A DNA stretch of 64,000 bases from Blattamonas nauphoetae (lineage: Eukaryota > Preaxostyla > Oxymonadida), in NCBI GenBank assembly GCA_033064195.1, contig JARBJD010000037.1:248001-312000 (forward strand), in the 5' to 3' direction. Made by a program: the position numbers and the translations under genes. The notes under the pieces were generated by a model that was given only the letters and a program-made list of their open reading frames with translations, was not told the DNA's origin and did not search any database. The stretch's first letter is position 1, and each line of letters begins with the position of its first letter. Shown here in pieces: positions 11,916 to 29,374 of the stretch.

Positions 11916-12867
11916 TCACACTCTGACTGTTGTCGCTTCGATAGCCTCCTTCTTCAATCCTTCATATCCCTCCTCCTCAAGCTGCTTTGCTAGTTCCTTC
12001 CCACCTTCTTTGATTATCTTTCCGTCCCAGAGAACAAAAATTCTGTCGGGAGTGACGCTGTTCAAGAGCCGTTGCCAATGAGTAATCAACAGAAATGCAC
12101 AGTCTTTGTTCGTTTCTCGGTATTTGTTGATACCAGTAGTCACCACTGAGAGAGCATCGATGTCAACGCCTGAATCAATTTCATCCAAAATTGCTAGCTT
12201 TGGTTCTAGGAGAAGCATTTGTAAAATCTCGTTTCGTTTCTAAGAAGATGAATAAAGACAGATAAGACCTTTTCTCCGCCGGAAAAGCCCTCGTTCACAC
12301 CACGAGAGAGAAATGATGCATCCATCGAAAGTTGTGCAGATTTTTCCTGAAGAATTGGAGCAAATTCGGTGGCATCGAGCGCATCTTGCCCACGCGACCT
12401 CCGTAATGCATTGTAGGAGGCTCTGAGAAAGTAATCGTTGGCGACGCCAGGAATACTTGGCGGACTTTGGAACCCTGAAAGTGAGAGAAAACAGAGAAGT
12501 TGTCTCAAAGGAAGGAAACAAACCGATAAAAACTCCAAGTTGTGCACGCTCCTCAGGCCGCAATGATGTGAGTTCCTTTCCTCCGAAAGTTACACTTCCA
12601 CCTGTCACAACGAACTGTGGATTCCCAGCGAGGACTTGTGCGAGTGTACTTTTGCCAGATCCGTTTGGCCCCATGATTGCACATACTTCGCCTGCTCTGA
12701 CTTTCATGTTGATACCCTTCAAAATTGGGCGTAATTCCCCGTTTTCAATCTTCACCGAGCAGTGAAGGTCCGTGACCTCGATCAGGGTTCTATCATAAAA
12801 ATGAGCAATTTAGAGAAGGTTGTATGTGAATGAGTGAGGAATTGCTGGCAAACGGCTTATCATTCAT
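11916..12867 (-). CDS. sufC: SufC, Fe-S cluster assembly ATPase
   Basis: ABC-type ATPase of the SUF scaffold complex (with SufB and SufD), 269 residues. Exons are 12854-12867, 12524-12789, 12269-12474 and 11916-12239; introns are 64, 49 and 29 nt. The Walker A motif is GPNGSGKST. The ABC signature FSGGEKKRNEI is restored only after the 29-nt intron is removed. The Walker B region [16 protein letters not shown] with its following switch His (LLITHWQR) is typical SufC rather than a transporter subunit. The N-terminus begins [15 protein letters not shown], with no room for an organellar targeting peptide, so a cytosolic location is inferred. A cytosolic SUF system of bacterial origin is known in Preaxostyla, where it replaces the mitochondrial ISC route. 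The spliceosomal introns show that the gene is nuclear, not a bacterial contaminant. The family call is secure; the 14-nt first exon is inferred from phase. Confidence 0.92.
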
Positions 12868-13094
12868 TGAAAGAAACTGATCTACCCTGAATGGGAATAT
12901 TTCATATCGGACAATCATGATTTTCTTCAAATCGTGCCAGAACTCAGATTACATGGTTAAATATTCCAATTAAATACATTGGAAAGAAATATATCGAATA
13001 AAAATGCTCCTGAATCAAGAAATGCGAGAAAAGAAAAGACGAATTGTTTCGTGTGCCTGGAAGAGTAAATAAAAATGATGTGGAGATAAAAACG

Positions 13095-16772
<3,678 letters not shown>

Positions 16773-16897
16773 GAGAAGAAACAATGGAAATGATCTCAGT
16801 TGTACGGATTTCTTTCACACGAATTAGAAAACCAAGGGGTTTTGAATGTGGGAATTAACGAAATGATAAGTGTTCTGACGAATGCGAGTTCTTCTGA

Positions 16898-19892
<2,995 letters not shown>

Positions 19893-20236
19893 CTTTCAGA
19901 TTCTTCGAGGTGAAAACTGTAAAGGGACGATCATTGTCGTTTCTTCATTTCTTTGTTCAACCGTGTTTCTTCCTCAAAAACACGACTCTCACAAAAAAAT
20001 AGCCCGAATAGATGTTCAGAGAGAAATGACCCCCACAATTCTTTTATGGAAATTTTGTTCACAAAAAGTTTTGTGACTTTCAGTCCTCCTAATTTCAGTG
20101 GAGTGAATTATCCGCTCAACTGAAAGTTGGATGTCTATTTTTCTTTGTTTATTTCGCTTCTCAGAAGATTGTGTGTATGAATGATCTTGATCCAGTCAAT
20201 ATTGACCACTTTCTTCTCCAAAGTTTACCCTTTGTT
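19893..20236. other. Intergenic stretch upstream of CDC48
   Basis: About 340 nt between the CDC48 start and the 3' end of the tentative small minus gene. It is AT-rich, with no frame I trust; a plus-strand ATG at 20179 opens a short frame into the next gene that I regard as a shadow. It presumably contains the CDC48 promoter, but no TATA or other site is convincing. Confidence 0.5.
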
Positions 20237-20659
20237 TCAGAGATGACTGTAGACGTGAATCTCCTCATTGGTGTACGGTTTCAGCCACCCAGTAGCTTCT
20301 GAGAGTGCTCTCTTCTGCTCGTTTGACTTTGATCATCCAACAGAGCCTAGAATTATGTGTAATTCGATCAGATGTTCGACTAAAGGATAAGGATTGGATA
20401 ATGAATGATTCTTGAACGTGATGATATCATAATAAGAGTGGATAACGGTCACCAGAAAGGATGGAAACGTTGGTTTGCATGGTCGCAGAGGAAAGCCAAG
20501 ATGCACGTGTTCCCAAAACTTCAAGAAATCATAGATGATGAAAACGTAAATTACATCTGAGGAGATGGTCTCGGTCAGCGTGGGAAAGAGGATTTGTTAT
20601 TGACTGGATTATTCGTAGGTGTTGGAACAATGTCCATCGTTACCAAGAGTTTGTGTCAT
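20237..20659 (-). CDS. Tentative small protein of unknown function
   Basis: A possible 102-residue gene: exons 20644-20659, 20342-20556 and 20237-20314, with introns of 87 nt and 27 nt (GTTGG..GAGCAG) that remove every in-frame stop. The product would contain KFWEHVHLGFP and end in NEEIHVYSHL; I recognise no family. A further 42-nt GT..AG stretch in phase may also be spliced out. The plus strand of the same segment also has protein-like frames, but these are interrupted by two TGA codons and one frame change with no usable splice sites, so I prefer the minus strand. It may instead be non-coding or a decayed gene. Confidence 0.35.
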
Positions 20660-20860
20660 GGTCTTCACAAAAAGTGTGTTTCTTTATGAGTTCTTGTTGA
20701 ATGGCGAATCTCTGATTGAGAAGTGAAAGTTTTTTTTATTGTGGTCGCTGTCACGAAAGATCTCTTTCAAACTCCCAACTTTGATCGGTTTACTTCCTTC
20801 TTGTCACATAGTGTTCATTTACTTGGGATTTTGTTTTTTACGCATTTTTCAATTCCAGTA

Positions 20861-22267
20861 ATGAACATCAAGACCACATCCTCATTCGGAAATCGCGACG
20901 ATGACGATTGGGCGAATACTGTTGGAGAAGAAGAAAATGATGTTCCGCGAATTGACGAAAAGACGCTTAAGAAGCTCACAAGACAACATGATGGTTACCA
21001 AACACCATCATTGAACGATAAATTGTACCTCCATTTTCAAGGCTTCAGAAAAATCGAAGGTCTCACAGAATATATCCATCTCAAAGCTCTATGGCTCCAA
21101 GGAAACATGATTGAACGAATTGAGGGATTGGAAACGTGCAAAGAGTTGAAATGCTTGTTTGCTTCACTTTTTTCACTAACAACAAGATTTTTCCGAAAAC
21201 CGCTTTCAATCCCTTTCAATATTGCTTTCTCTTGCTCAGATATCTCCAAGATAACTGTCTGGATCGCATTGAGCATTTGGAACATCTTCCAGAACTCGAT
21301 ACGCTGAATGTGACTAACAATCGCATCACCGAAATCACCGGATTGGATGTCTGCCCATCTCTTCACACTCTCAACATTGTAAATAACGGAATATCCTCAG
21401 GGAAGTCCCTCGAAGGTCTTCGTAACCATCCAAACCTTGGGTTTTCTTCATTCTTTTTCTCACGTTCTCCTTCGCCATCCTCTTCATTGATAGTGTCGTT
21501 GATCTTTCTGACAACGAAATTCCGGAAGAAGATGCTGAATTAGTCCTCGATATTGTTTCATCGATGCCCCGCCTGAAGGTTCTCCGTCTCACAGGGAATC
21601 CTGTTCTCCGGACGAAAGCATTTTCGTATCGGCGAACAGTCATCTTCCGTTGCAAGCAATTAACATATTTGGATGATCGGCCAGTTTTTGAGAGCGAGAG
21701 GCTGATGGTGGAAGCGTGGGGGAAGGGCGAGACACCGGAGGAGCGAATGCGCCTCGAAGTTGCCGAAAGAGATCGGCAAAAGAGAGAGGAGAGAGACAAA
21801 CAAAAGAGGAACATGGCAGGTATGGGCGATCTTTCATATACCCCTTAATTTTTGTTGTTTTCTCTCGATTCGTCATCGCAGCGATGGCGATGCTGATTGA
21901 AGATGCTCGCTCGAAGATCCTCTCGTTTGTGATGGAAGAGGAACGAACAGGCTTCACCCATCCAGACCTGCAACTCTGGCGAGATCGAGCTCCGTTGAAG
22001 GAAGCACCAGACACAAACGTGGATCAGTTGTATCAACAAGCAGAGACGGCGATCAGGAAGGAAGACGAGGGAGTGGTCTACAGCGACAGTGAAAATGAGG
22101 AAGACAAGAATGAAACAAATGAGAAGGAGGAAGAGGATGAGGATGAACGAGAGGAGGACGTGAACATGCCGAAGTTGGAAGAAGTGGAGGACCAGGAAGC
22201 TGAGATGATTGAGGCGACACAAGCACAATTAACAAAAGTATACATCACAGAGTTAGATGTAGATTAA
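20861..22267 (+). CDS. DNAAF1: DNAAF1/LRRC50-like dynein axonemal assembly factor
   Basis: Leucine-rich-repeat protein needed in the cytoplasm to preassemble axonemal dynein arms (ODA7 in Chlamydomonas, LRRC50 in animals), 402 residues. Exons are 20861-21156, 21240-21440, 21494-21819 and 21882-22267; introns are 83, 53 and 62 nt. After an acidic start comes LYLHFQGFRKIEGL, then SDS22-type repeats with the LWLQGN, CLYLQDN, LNVTNN and LRLTGNP cores. The LRR cap YRRTVIFRCKQLTYLDDRPV is nearly identical to the family signature. An EAW segment and a charged helix follow, and the tail is Glu/Asp-rich. Animal homologues have longer C-termini. Its presence implies motile flagella. The CLYLQ repeat is restored only by removing the first intron, which supports the model. 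Confidence 0.92.
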
Positions 22268-22525
22268 TCTGTGCTTCTGCTCTCCTCATTCGTCAGGCAT
22301 ATATCAGAGACATGATTCACGCCAATCTTGAAATATGACAACCATTCGACTCTTTCTTTCACACAACCTCGCAAAAGACTCACTGGCTCGATAGATGCCT
22401 AACTCGTTTCCTCCATCTCACTTTCGCATTTGTTTCGTCATATTGTTTGTAAAATGGCAAAAATTTTTGTCTATCTATGTTCGGATCGCTGTTCTTGTCG
22501 ATCTCTCCGATTCCCCTTAATTATC

Positions 22526-25500
22526 ATGGACGAGAAGACGGCGCTGTTAGGGAGCAGCAATAAGTCCGCCGTCCGTCTCTCAGCAGGATCAAAACAAAAG
22601 AATGTCAAGCTTCCCTCCGTCAAAGCCCTCGCATTTATTTCTATCTCTCAAACAATCCTTCTTTCGTTTCCAACCATGATGTGTTTGCAATTCTATTTGA
22701 AATGAAACCCTGTCTTTTTTCATTCATTTTCCTACTTCCTCAGCAACTATTTTGTACCAGCGACTGGGGTTTGCCGACTTTTCGCCTCGATAATCTTCGT
22801 TCAGATTTGCAGCGTCAACACTTGGAATACTGCTGACAATTCTCGTCATAGCCTTTGCAGTGATTACAAACTGCTTTACTGTTTTCTCAATTGGCCAATT
22901 GACTGGAACAGGCCAGGTTTTTCTTCTCACTACTCAAATCGCCTCTAGATGAAAGATGGTGGCGCATATTTCCTTGTTTCTCGCACACTTGGTTTGTTTC
23001 CACTTTGTTGCAATCATTTCTTTGAATAGGAAGCGAATTTGGAGGGACGCTCGGCATTTTGATGGTGGTATTCCTCATCTCCAATGCCCTTACGAATGTC
23101 TGGGGGATCATCGAAATCATTGATGTCTTGATTCCTCAATTCCGAGAGCATAATCTCCACATGACAATCATCCAACGTGATTACGTCACGGCGCTCATCG
23201 GCCTCGGTATTCTCTTCATCCTCTTTTTAATCTCGCTCCTCCCAACAAAAATCACGATTCGATCAATTCCATTCCTCGCAATCCCTGTCGTTGTTTTCGC
23301 TCTCATCTCTCTCTTTGTACTCTTCTTCCATAAACCCTTCTTTTTTTCTGGTTACTCACTAACTGGCGAGCCTTTGGATATTCATTATGGATCATACCAA
23401 TCATCGAACTTCAAAGATGCCCTTATCCCTCATCTTGGCGCAAAGAACCCGTTTGCCATGGTTCTTTCCAGTGTCGGAGCACTCTCCAATATTTTCTCTA
23501 ATATCCTCATCCCTCTCAATGCATGCCCCCGAAACAAACTTACGTCCAACACTGTTCCGTTGGGTCTCTCTGTCGCTCAGATCTTTGGAGGAATTCTGTT
23601 TATTACCTTTCTCATTCCATTGGGGTCTCGATTGACAGTTTCAGACATGACCACTGAACTCTTTCTCATCCCGCGCGTCGTAAACTCTCAATTTATGTTT
23701 CCTGTCATGTTTGCAGTCTATTCAATCTCTGCTATCTACTCTCTCATCTCTGCTGCTCAAATCCTCCTCTGTATGGCCAAAGACAAAGTATGTTTCTTCC
23801 ATTTACACTCAATCTTGTTGTTAACGTGTTTAGGTTATTCCTGGTCTTTCGAAATTTGCCTATCTTCCACAATGCAATTGCAGAAAGCGTCTCAGCTCAA
23901 GCGATTCGGATATCGCCTCACAAATCAGTGAAGTGTCGTCCAACTTTTCCGAGGCTTCGTTAGTCAATGATTTCTTGTTTCCTCCTTCTCACTCCACTCT
24001 GAATCAAGAGAAAGAGCGCACACCCTCGATTATTCCGTCAATTTTCTTGGTTTACGTCGTTTCAGCGATCCTGATGTTTATTATTCCGGTTATTCCCGAA
24101 CAAGTTGATACTTTGGCATCATTGTCAGCCATTCTGGCCTCAGCTTGCTCGTTCTTCCTGAACCTCTCATGTGTCCTCCACTTTATGATTGGAGCACCAA
24201 ATTTCAGATCTTCTTTTCGATTGGGAAATAGATATATCTCTATCTTGGGTGGAATCTTCAATATTCTCATTGCCATCATGTCATCGCCATGGATTTGTGG
24301 GGGGGTTGCTGCCATTGCTGCCCTCTTGACTCTCGTCCTTCATCTCGTTCACAAAGATTCAGACAGCGACTACGGTGAAGTTACTCAGTCGTTCATCTTC
24401 CATAATACTCGAAAAGATCTCCTTTCGCTGGATGTTGAGGAACAGCATGTGAAATACTGGAGGCCAAATCTTCTTTTCTTCTGTTCATTCCCAACTGGTA
24501 CTGGCAAATTTGCAGAAAAGGCAGTGCAAGATATTGATGGCCCAAAGCCATTAACTCGATTTATCCCCACAGATCTCTTCTATAAGAAGAAGGGAAACGA
24601 AAAATCTGAACAGAATTCGTTCTTGGTTGGTCCGAGTGTTATTGATGAAGAAAGTGAAGAACGGGAAGCATCTTTGATCCCTTTTCATCCAACTTCAATT
24701 GGAAAGCAGATTGGCGATGATGAGGACACAACAACCCCGCTCGTCGTCGCAAATGTCCCTCAACACATTCTCAATCACACTGATGAGGATGACGAGGCCG
24801 AAGATGACTCCAAGCATCGAAGGAATGCAAAGAACAAGCGGCGGGGTCCGGACTACTTTGGCACCAACCACACCGGCAAGGTCACGCTCAACATCTGCAA
24901 CGACCTGAAAAAAGGAGGAATCCTCGTTTTGACGAATGTTTTGATTGTTCACGATGATGATCCGGCCACTGTTCGACCAAAACGTCGGCAAAATCACGAT
25001 GACGAACGAGATGAATCTGAGTTCCCAGAAAGTTGTGAAAAGCACAACACACATTCTCTCCTCGTCAACGGGTTTGACTCATCACTTCTTGCCAATGTCA
25101 ACAAAACAGGAGACGCCATGGAAGCGTCTATCCATCAAGGAAATATGAAAGCCTTCCCAATCATTGTCACTGCCACGTCCTTCCGCTCAGGCGTCCAATC
25201 CCTCCTTCTTTCTCAAGGACTCGGCGGCATGCGCACAAACACTTGTGTTTTCCGATATTTCAGCGGAGATAAATCAAAAGGTGGGGATTTCGCATTCGAT
25301 GTGAAGTTGAGCAAGAAGGGAGAGGAGACACTCCCCACATCCTTCGCTTCCGTCGAAGAATATGTCGCGACTCTGCACGACGTCGCTGTGGCCAATCAGA
25401 ACTTCCTCCTCTTCCGACAGTTTGACCAGTTCCACTTTCCCAGAGACAAACGGAACGGCCTCATCCGCCTCTTCTCCAAATACTTTGGCAGAAAGAAGCC

Positions 25501-26584
25501 GGGGTTCGACTTTTCGTTGGCGGACGAGAAGAGAAGGAAGGCAAAGCGGAAGCAGATGGAGCAAACCGGACGGTACGACGTGAAGCAGCACAGACAGAAG
25601 TACATCGACGTCTGGCTCACTCCAGCCGATCTGACTGGGCCTTCCATCATGCAGGAGTACATCGAGGAGTTCCTTCGGGAGGAGAGACGCCAAGAGGCGC
25701 AGGGGGCTGCTTTGCCTGTCAACGAGCATCTTCTCCAGGCGAGGTTTGGAGGGATGAACGAGTTTGGGTGGTCGGCTTCTCTGATGCTTGTGTTTGGACA
25801 CATTCTGTCGAGACAGATGTTGTGGAAGCAGTACAAACTCAGAGCGAGAGTGATTGTGTGGGTGAATGGGGAGTCGGATCATTCCAATCAATCGCCCCAG
25901 CCAGATGGAAGGAGGACGGAAGAGAGTGCAAGAGACGAAGAACCGAGAAGAAGGAATGCTCCCCGAAGCCAGCGTGAGAAGAGGCCATCGCCACTCCGGC
26001 CAGAACAGGCGGCTCCTTCCAAACCAACACCACACACACTCAACCCCAGCTCGCTCTCGCCGTCAGAGCAAAGAATTAAACAGTTCTTTGAACGGTTGGT
26101 GTCGCTATTGTTGGAAGATCTGCGAGTGAATGCCAGTGTCGATGTCGTTCTGGCAAATCCACTCCATCCTCAATCGGAGTCAGTCGAAGATTGGATCTCT
26201 CAACTCAATGCGGCAATGAGATCGCAATCGAAAGACTCCAAACTATGTTTTGTTCCCATCCAATCCCAACCTCCCTCTCTCATCTTCCCTACCTCTCTTG
26301 ATTCTCTCTCTCCCAACCAACACCTCACAAGTCTCTTCAATCCCTTCCTCTCCACCTTCCCTCGCTCGGAGCAGGCCCAATTCTGCCAACGAGCAAGGAT
26401 CTTCTCCCCCATCGAAGACGACTACCAGAGCGTCAACACAGAGCCAAGCAAAATCAAGGAAGAACGGCAGGCCCTCAGGAAGAACCTGCAGGGGTTCACG
26501 ACATTGCTTGACACGCTTACTGACGATCTACCACCCACTATTGTTGTGTACGCACCCAGTGCCGTGGTAACAACTGAAATTTGA
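22526..26584 (+). CDS. SLC12-family cation-chloride cotransporter
   Basis: Integral membrane cotransporter moving chloride with sodium and/or potassium, 1281 residues. Exons are 22526-22682, 22744-22768, 22805-22916, 22949-22991, 23030-23787 and 23834-26584; introns are 61, 36, 32, 38 and 46 nt. Four short exons code TM1-TM3, including RLGF and the family segment GGAYFLVSRTLG, which is followed by EFGGTLG after splicing. The usual run of hydrophobic helices follows, up to about residue 510. The cytoplasmic part begins VKYWRPNLLFF, matching the KYWRP motif at the start of the CCC C-terminal domain, and contains a KKGGILVLTNV-like stretch. That domain is enlarged by acidic and Ser/Pro/Arg-rich insertions. 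The length exceeds most SLC12 proteins. It looks nearest to the SLC12A8/A9 or deep-branching type, and substrate ions cannot be read from the sequence. Confidence 0.85.
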
Positions 26585-26717
26585 TACATTTCACGTCTTT
26601 CTTTCATCATCATTTCGACGTTATGGGTCGGTTCTTCTGTCAGCGTTGGAGGAAGGAGTGGGGCTCATCTTCATCAAAGTCTGGAGTGAAGTGAAGACTG
26701 TGAGACGAAAATTAAAA

Positions 26718-28229
26718 TCAATTTGGGCGCGGGGGACCGTTGATTCGTCCGTCAAGTGACCGGTATTCCTTGTCCCCTCCCACTTGGGTCGTGTTTTGCC
26801 TCATGTTAGGTTCTTCCTCGTCACGCAACATGCCCTCCTCTTCTGGCGGCTGCTGGCAGGTTGAGATCTGCAGCATCAGGTCGAGCGGGGCATTGTGCCG
26901 GACAATGAAAGGAAAGTTGGACTCAACCATTTCAAGTTGGCGCTTGAGCTGCTCGGTTGATGGGCGCTCAACGAACTTGATGGATTTGAGGAGGGCGTTG
27001 GTGTGGCAAACGGATTGGAGGGAAATAAGAGCATCGCGTTCACTTTCGCTGTCGCCAAGTGAGATGGCATTCAAGTCTGGGGGTCCAATGGGGGGGTTGT
27101 AGCGTGTGTTTGGTTGGTGAGGTGTGGAGGGAGGAAAACAGAAATTGATTCGCTCTATAAACGTAGTTTTTTTCCACTAAAGTGTGAAGGGAGTTGAAAA
27201 AAGATTGGATGACGTAGAAAGGACTCAAGGTGAACAAAAGGAAAAAATGCTTTGGGTTGTCGTCAGGATACTTGTGATGATCCCGATCGAGGAAAAAGTT
27301 CGTGCAAAGGGGCACTTTAGGCAATGGAGAAGCGAGCATACCATATTTGGTTTATCAGGGAATGTATTCTGATAAGTTGTCCTGGCGGAGATAACAGGGA
27401 AAAACTTCAGGTAATCGTACACCCGAGGCATGAACTTCTGGCAAGAAAGTTCGACCCAGCCATACTATCGTTGTGGAGGAAGATGAGACGGAATTGTGAA
27501 GGAATGAAACATTGTGAAGATGAGGTGATTACAAAGCTCATACCTCTCCATTCGTCACAATAAAAACATTTTTCGTAAACCGAGCTGCACACTTCAGTAG
27601 AGAGATCACTCGGTCTTGCAAAGAAATAAAATCGGCGATGATATGTTTTGGGACAAGTGGTGTTTGAAGTCCGACACCGTTCATGCATAATACATTTGAG
27701 GCCATCAAAGTATCGTCCCTAAAGGTGAATAATGGGTTGGTGGAGAGAGGAAAGATATGAGGATGTCAGGGGATTGAGGTGAAAGGAATGGTGAAAAAAG
27801 AAGGCTGATGTGAAAAAGGCAATTGGGTTGAAACAAAGGAGATGTAAGTGAAATATTACAGGATAATGAATGGGAGAATGATATGTTTGAATATTTGTTC
27901 TTGGTAAGGTGAAACGGGGAAACAAGTTGAAAGAAATAAATGATGATCAAATGAGTGCTGGGAAGTTAAAAAGCAGGTTGCTCATAAGATGTAGAAATGG
28001 CAGAAAGATGCCTAAGTTGTATCAGTGCGGAAATTTCCGTAGTTTTCAAATCAAAATCGAATGTGAGATATGACAGGTGAGAGATGTGTGCTCTCTGTCT
28101 CGAAACTGTGTGGTGTATCATAAAAGTTTCATACCAATCGAAAAAAATTATCGTGTGATCTGGATTCGACGTCAAGTCATGTGGGAGTGAATCAGGTACT
28201 GGTGAATTCGCTTGCGGTCTCAGGTCCAT
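26718..28229 (-). CDS. HAD-superfamily protein of a protist-type family
   Basis: Predicted HAD-like hydrolase, 264 residues. Exons are 28135-28229, 27544-27718 (coding to the GT at 27543), 27342-27464, 27272-27314 and 26718-27076. The catalytic motif FFDWDDTLMAS appears only after removing a 416-nt intron between FDW and DDTL; both aspartates of the DxD nucleophile motif are then present. Motif II is IVTNGE followed by YGWVE, and motif IV is ISLGDSESERDA, also restored by splicing. This FDWDDT / IVTN / SIGDSE.ER combination is a family I associate with HAD proteins of protists; the substrate is unknown. The tail is polar and disordered. The 27-nt intron at 27315-27341 and the short 43-nt exon are the weakest parts. 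It is convergent with the SLC12 gene, 133 nt away. Confidence 0.8.
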
Positions 28230-28495
28230 TGGAAATGGCACGAAAGAAGAACTAAGAGAGACCAAATCAGAGCAGGAGATAAAAAAGTGGGTAATAATTC
28301 AGAAATAAAGGATTATGCAGACGCTGAGACAGAACTAAAAGGAGGACCAGAGAATAAAGAAAGTACGGTCTGATCCAATTGTCCCCAATCAGAATCCCTT
28401 TGTAAATTGGACGTTTTCACGATTTATTGTTTTAACAAATTGTTTGTGATAACTTTGTGAAAATTTCAAAACAGTGTCATCGTTGTCTCTATCGT

Positions 28496-29267
28496 ATGGG
28501 TCGATTTGAACCACCACTCTTGAATAATACAATGGACGATTCATTTGTCTATATGAAGCATGCGCTGTCATCTCCACAGAAGCCAATCATTCCAGCTTCA
28601 ACAGATGATTCTATATGGACTCTTGTACCAGAAGAAGTCACCTCATTTTTTTTCGCGAACTCTCTCTCTTCATTCAGATGATCCGTCTCCTTGCAGGACA
28701 ATATACCATGCATAAATACATAATCATTGATACAAGGTATCCGTATGAATTTGAGGGGGGTCACTTAGTCAATGCGATCAACGTTTACACAGAAGAGCAA
28801 ATGGTTGAAATTTTCTTCTCTCCTGCGTCGACCAATGGAAATAACATCATTATTGTGTTTCACTGTGAGTTTTCGTCTGAAAGAGGTGTCGTACTTCTCA
28901 TCTTATCATCTCCAGCCCCGACAATGGCTCGGCGTCTTCGGAAGATGGACAGAGATATGAGTGAATATCCTCATCTTCATTATCCCCAAATTTACATTCT
29001 GGAGGGCGGATTTCATAGATTCTATCATCAATATAGCCATTATCCAGAGTTCTTCTCAAGGGACTACAAATTCATCAGCATGTTTGACGCTCGATTTGTG
29101 AATGACTGCAAACAATATCAAAGCAAACGACCACATAAGTCTGTTAACAGATCAAGGAGTTTGTTTCACCCAAACAAACGTACTAAGGGGAAAAAGGAGC
29201 TGTATTTTTTATCTTTCATTCCTATCTTCCCAGACAAGCCATTGAGCGAACTTCAACAATAAAATGA
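28496..29267 (+). CDS. CDC25-like dual-specificity phosphatase (rhodanese fold)
   Basis: Predicted activator of cyclin-dependent kinases, 222 residues. Exons are 28496-28636, 28678-28885, 28916-29201 and 29234-29267; introns are 41, 30 and 32 nt. The rhodanese-fold segment IIIDTRYPYEFEGGHL matches the CDC25 CH2A region. The active-site loop reads HCEFSSERAP after the 30-nt intron is removed, giving the CX5R signature with Cys and Arg intact; yeast enzymes also have RAP where animals have RGP. IYILEGGF and MFD further on are conserved positions. Only about 45 residues precede the catalytic domain, so the usual long regulatory N-terminus is missing. Starts at 28496 and 28532 are both possible. 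It is divergent from the HAD gene, 266 nt away. Confidence 0.88.
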
Positions 29268-29374
29268 ATTTGTCATATTTATCACCAATGAGCCTCTAGT
29301 TTTTGTATTAACTTGCAAAACCGTCATTTTGTTGAGAAATACTTATTTGGTGGGACTGATCGGGACTGAATGAG

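Noticed and set aside
20395-20415. TCT TGA followed by an open +1 frame, reminiscent of antizyme-type programmed frameshifting
   Set aside because: The downstream protein shows no antizyme motif, a second in-frame TGA follows, and the minus strand gives a simpler spliced model.
27966-28265. Minus-strand frame with FFDWYETFMI, apparently a HAD motif with a changed catalytic residue
   Set aside because: It reads into the 416-nt intron; splicing to 27718 restores the standard FDWDDT motif.
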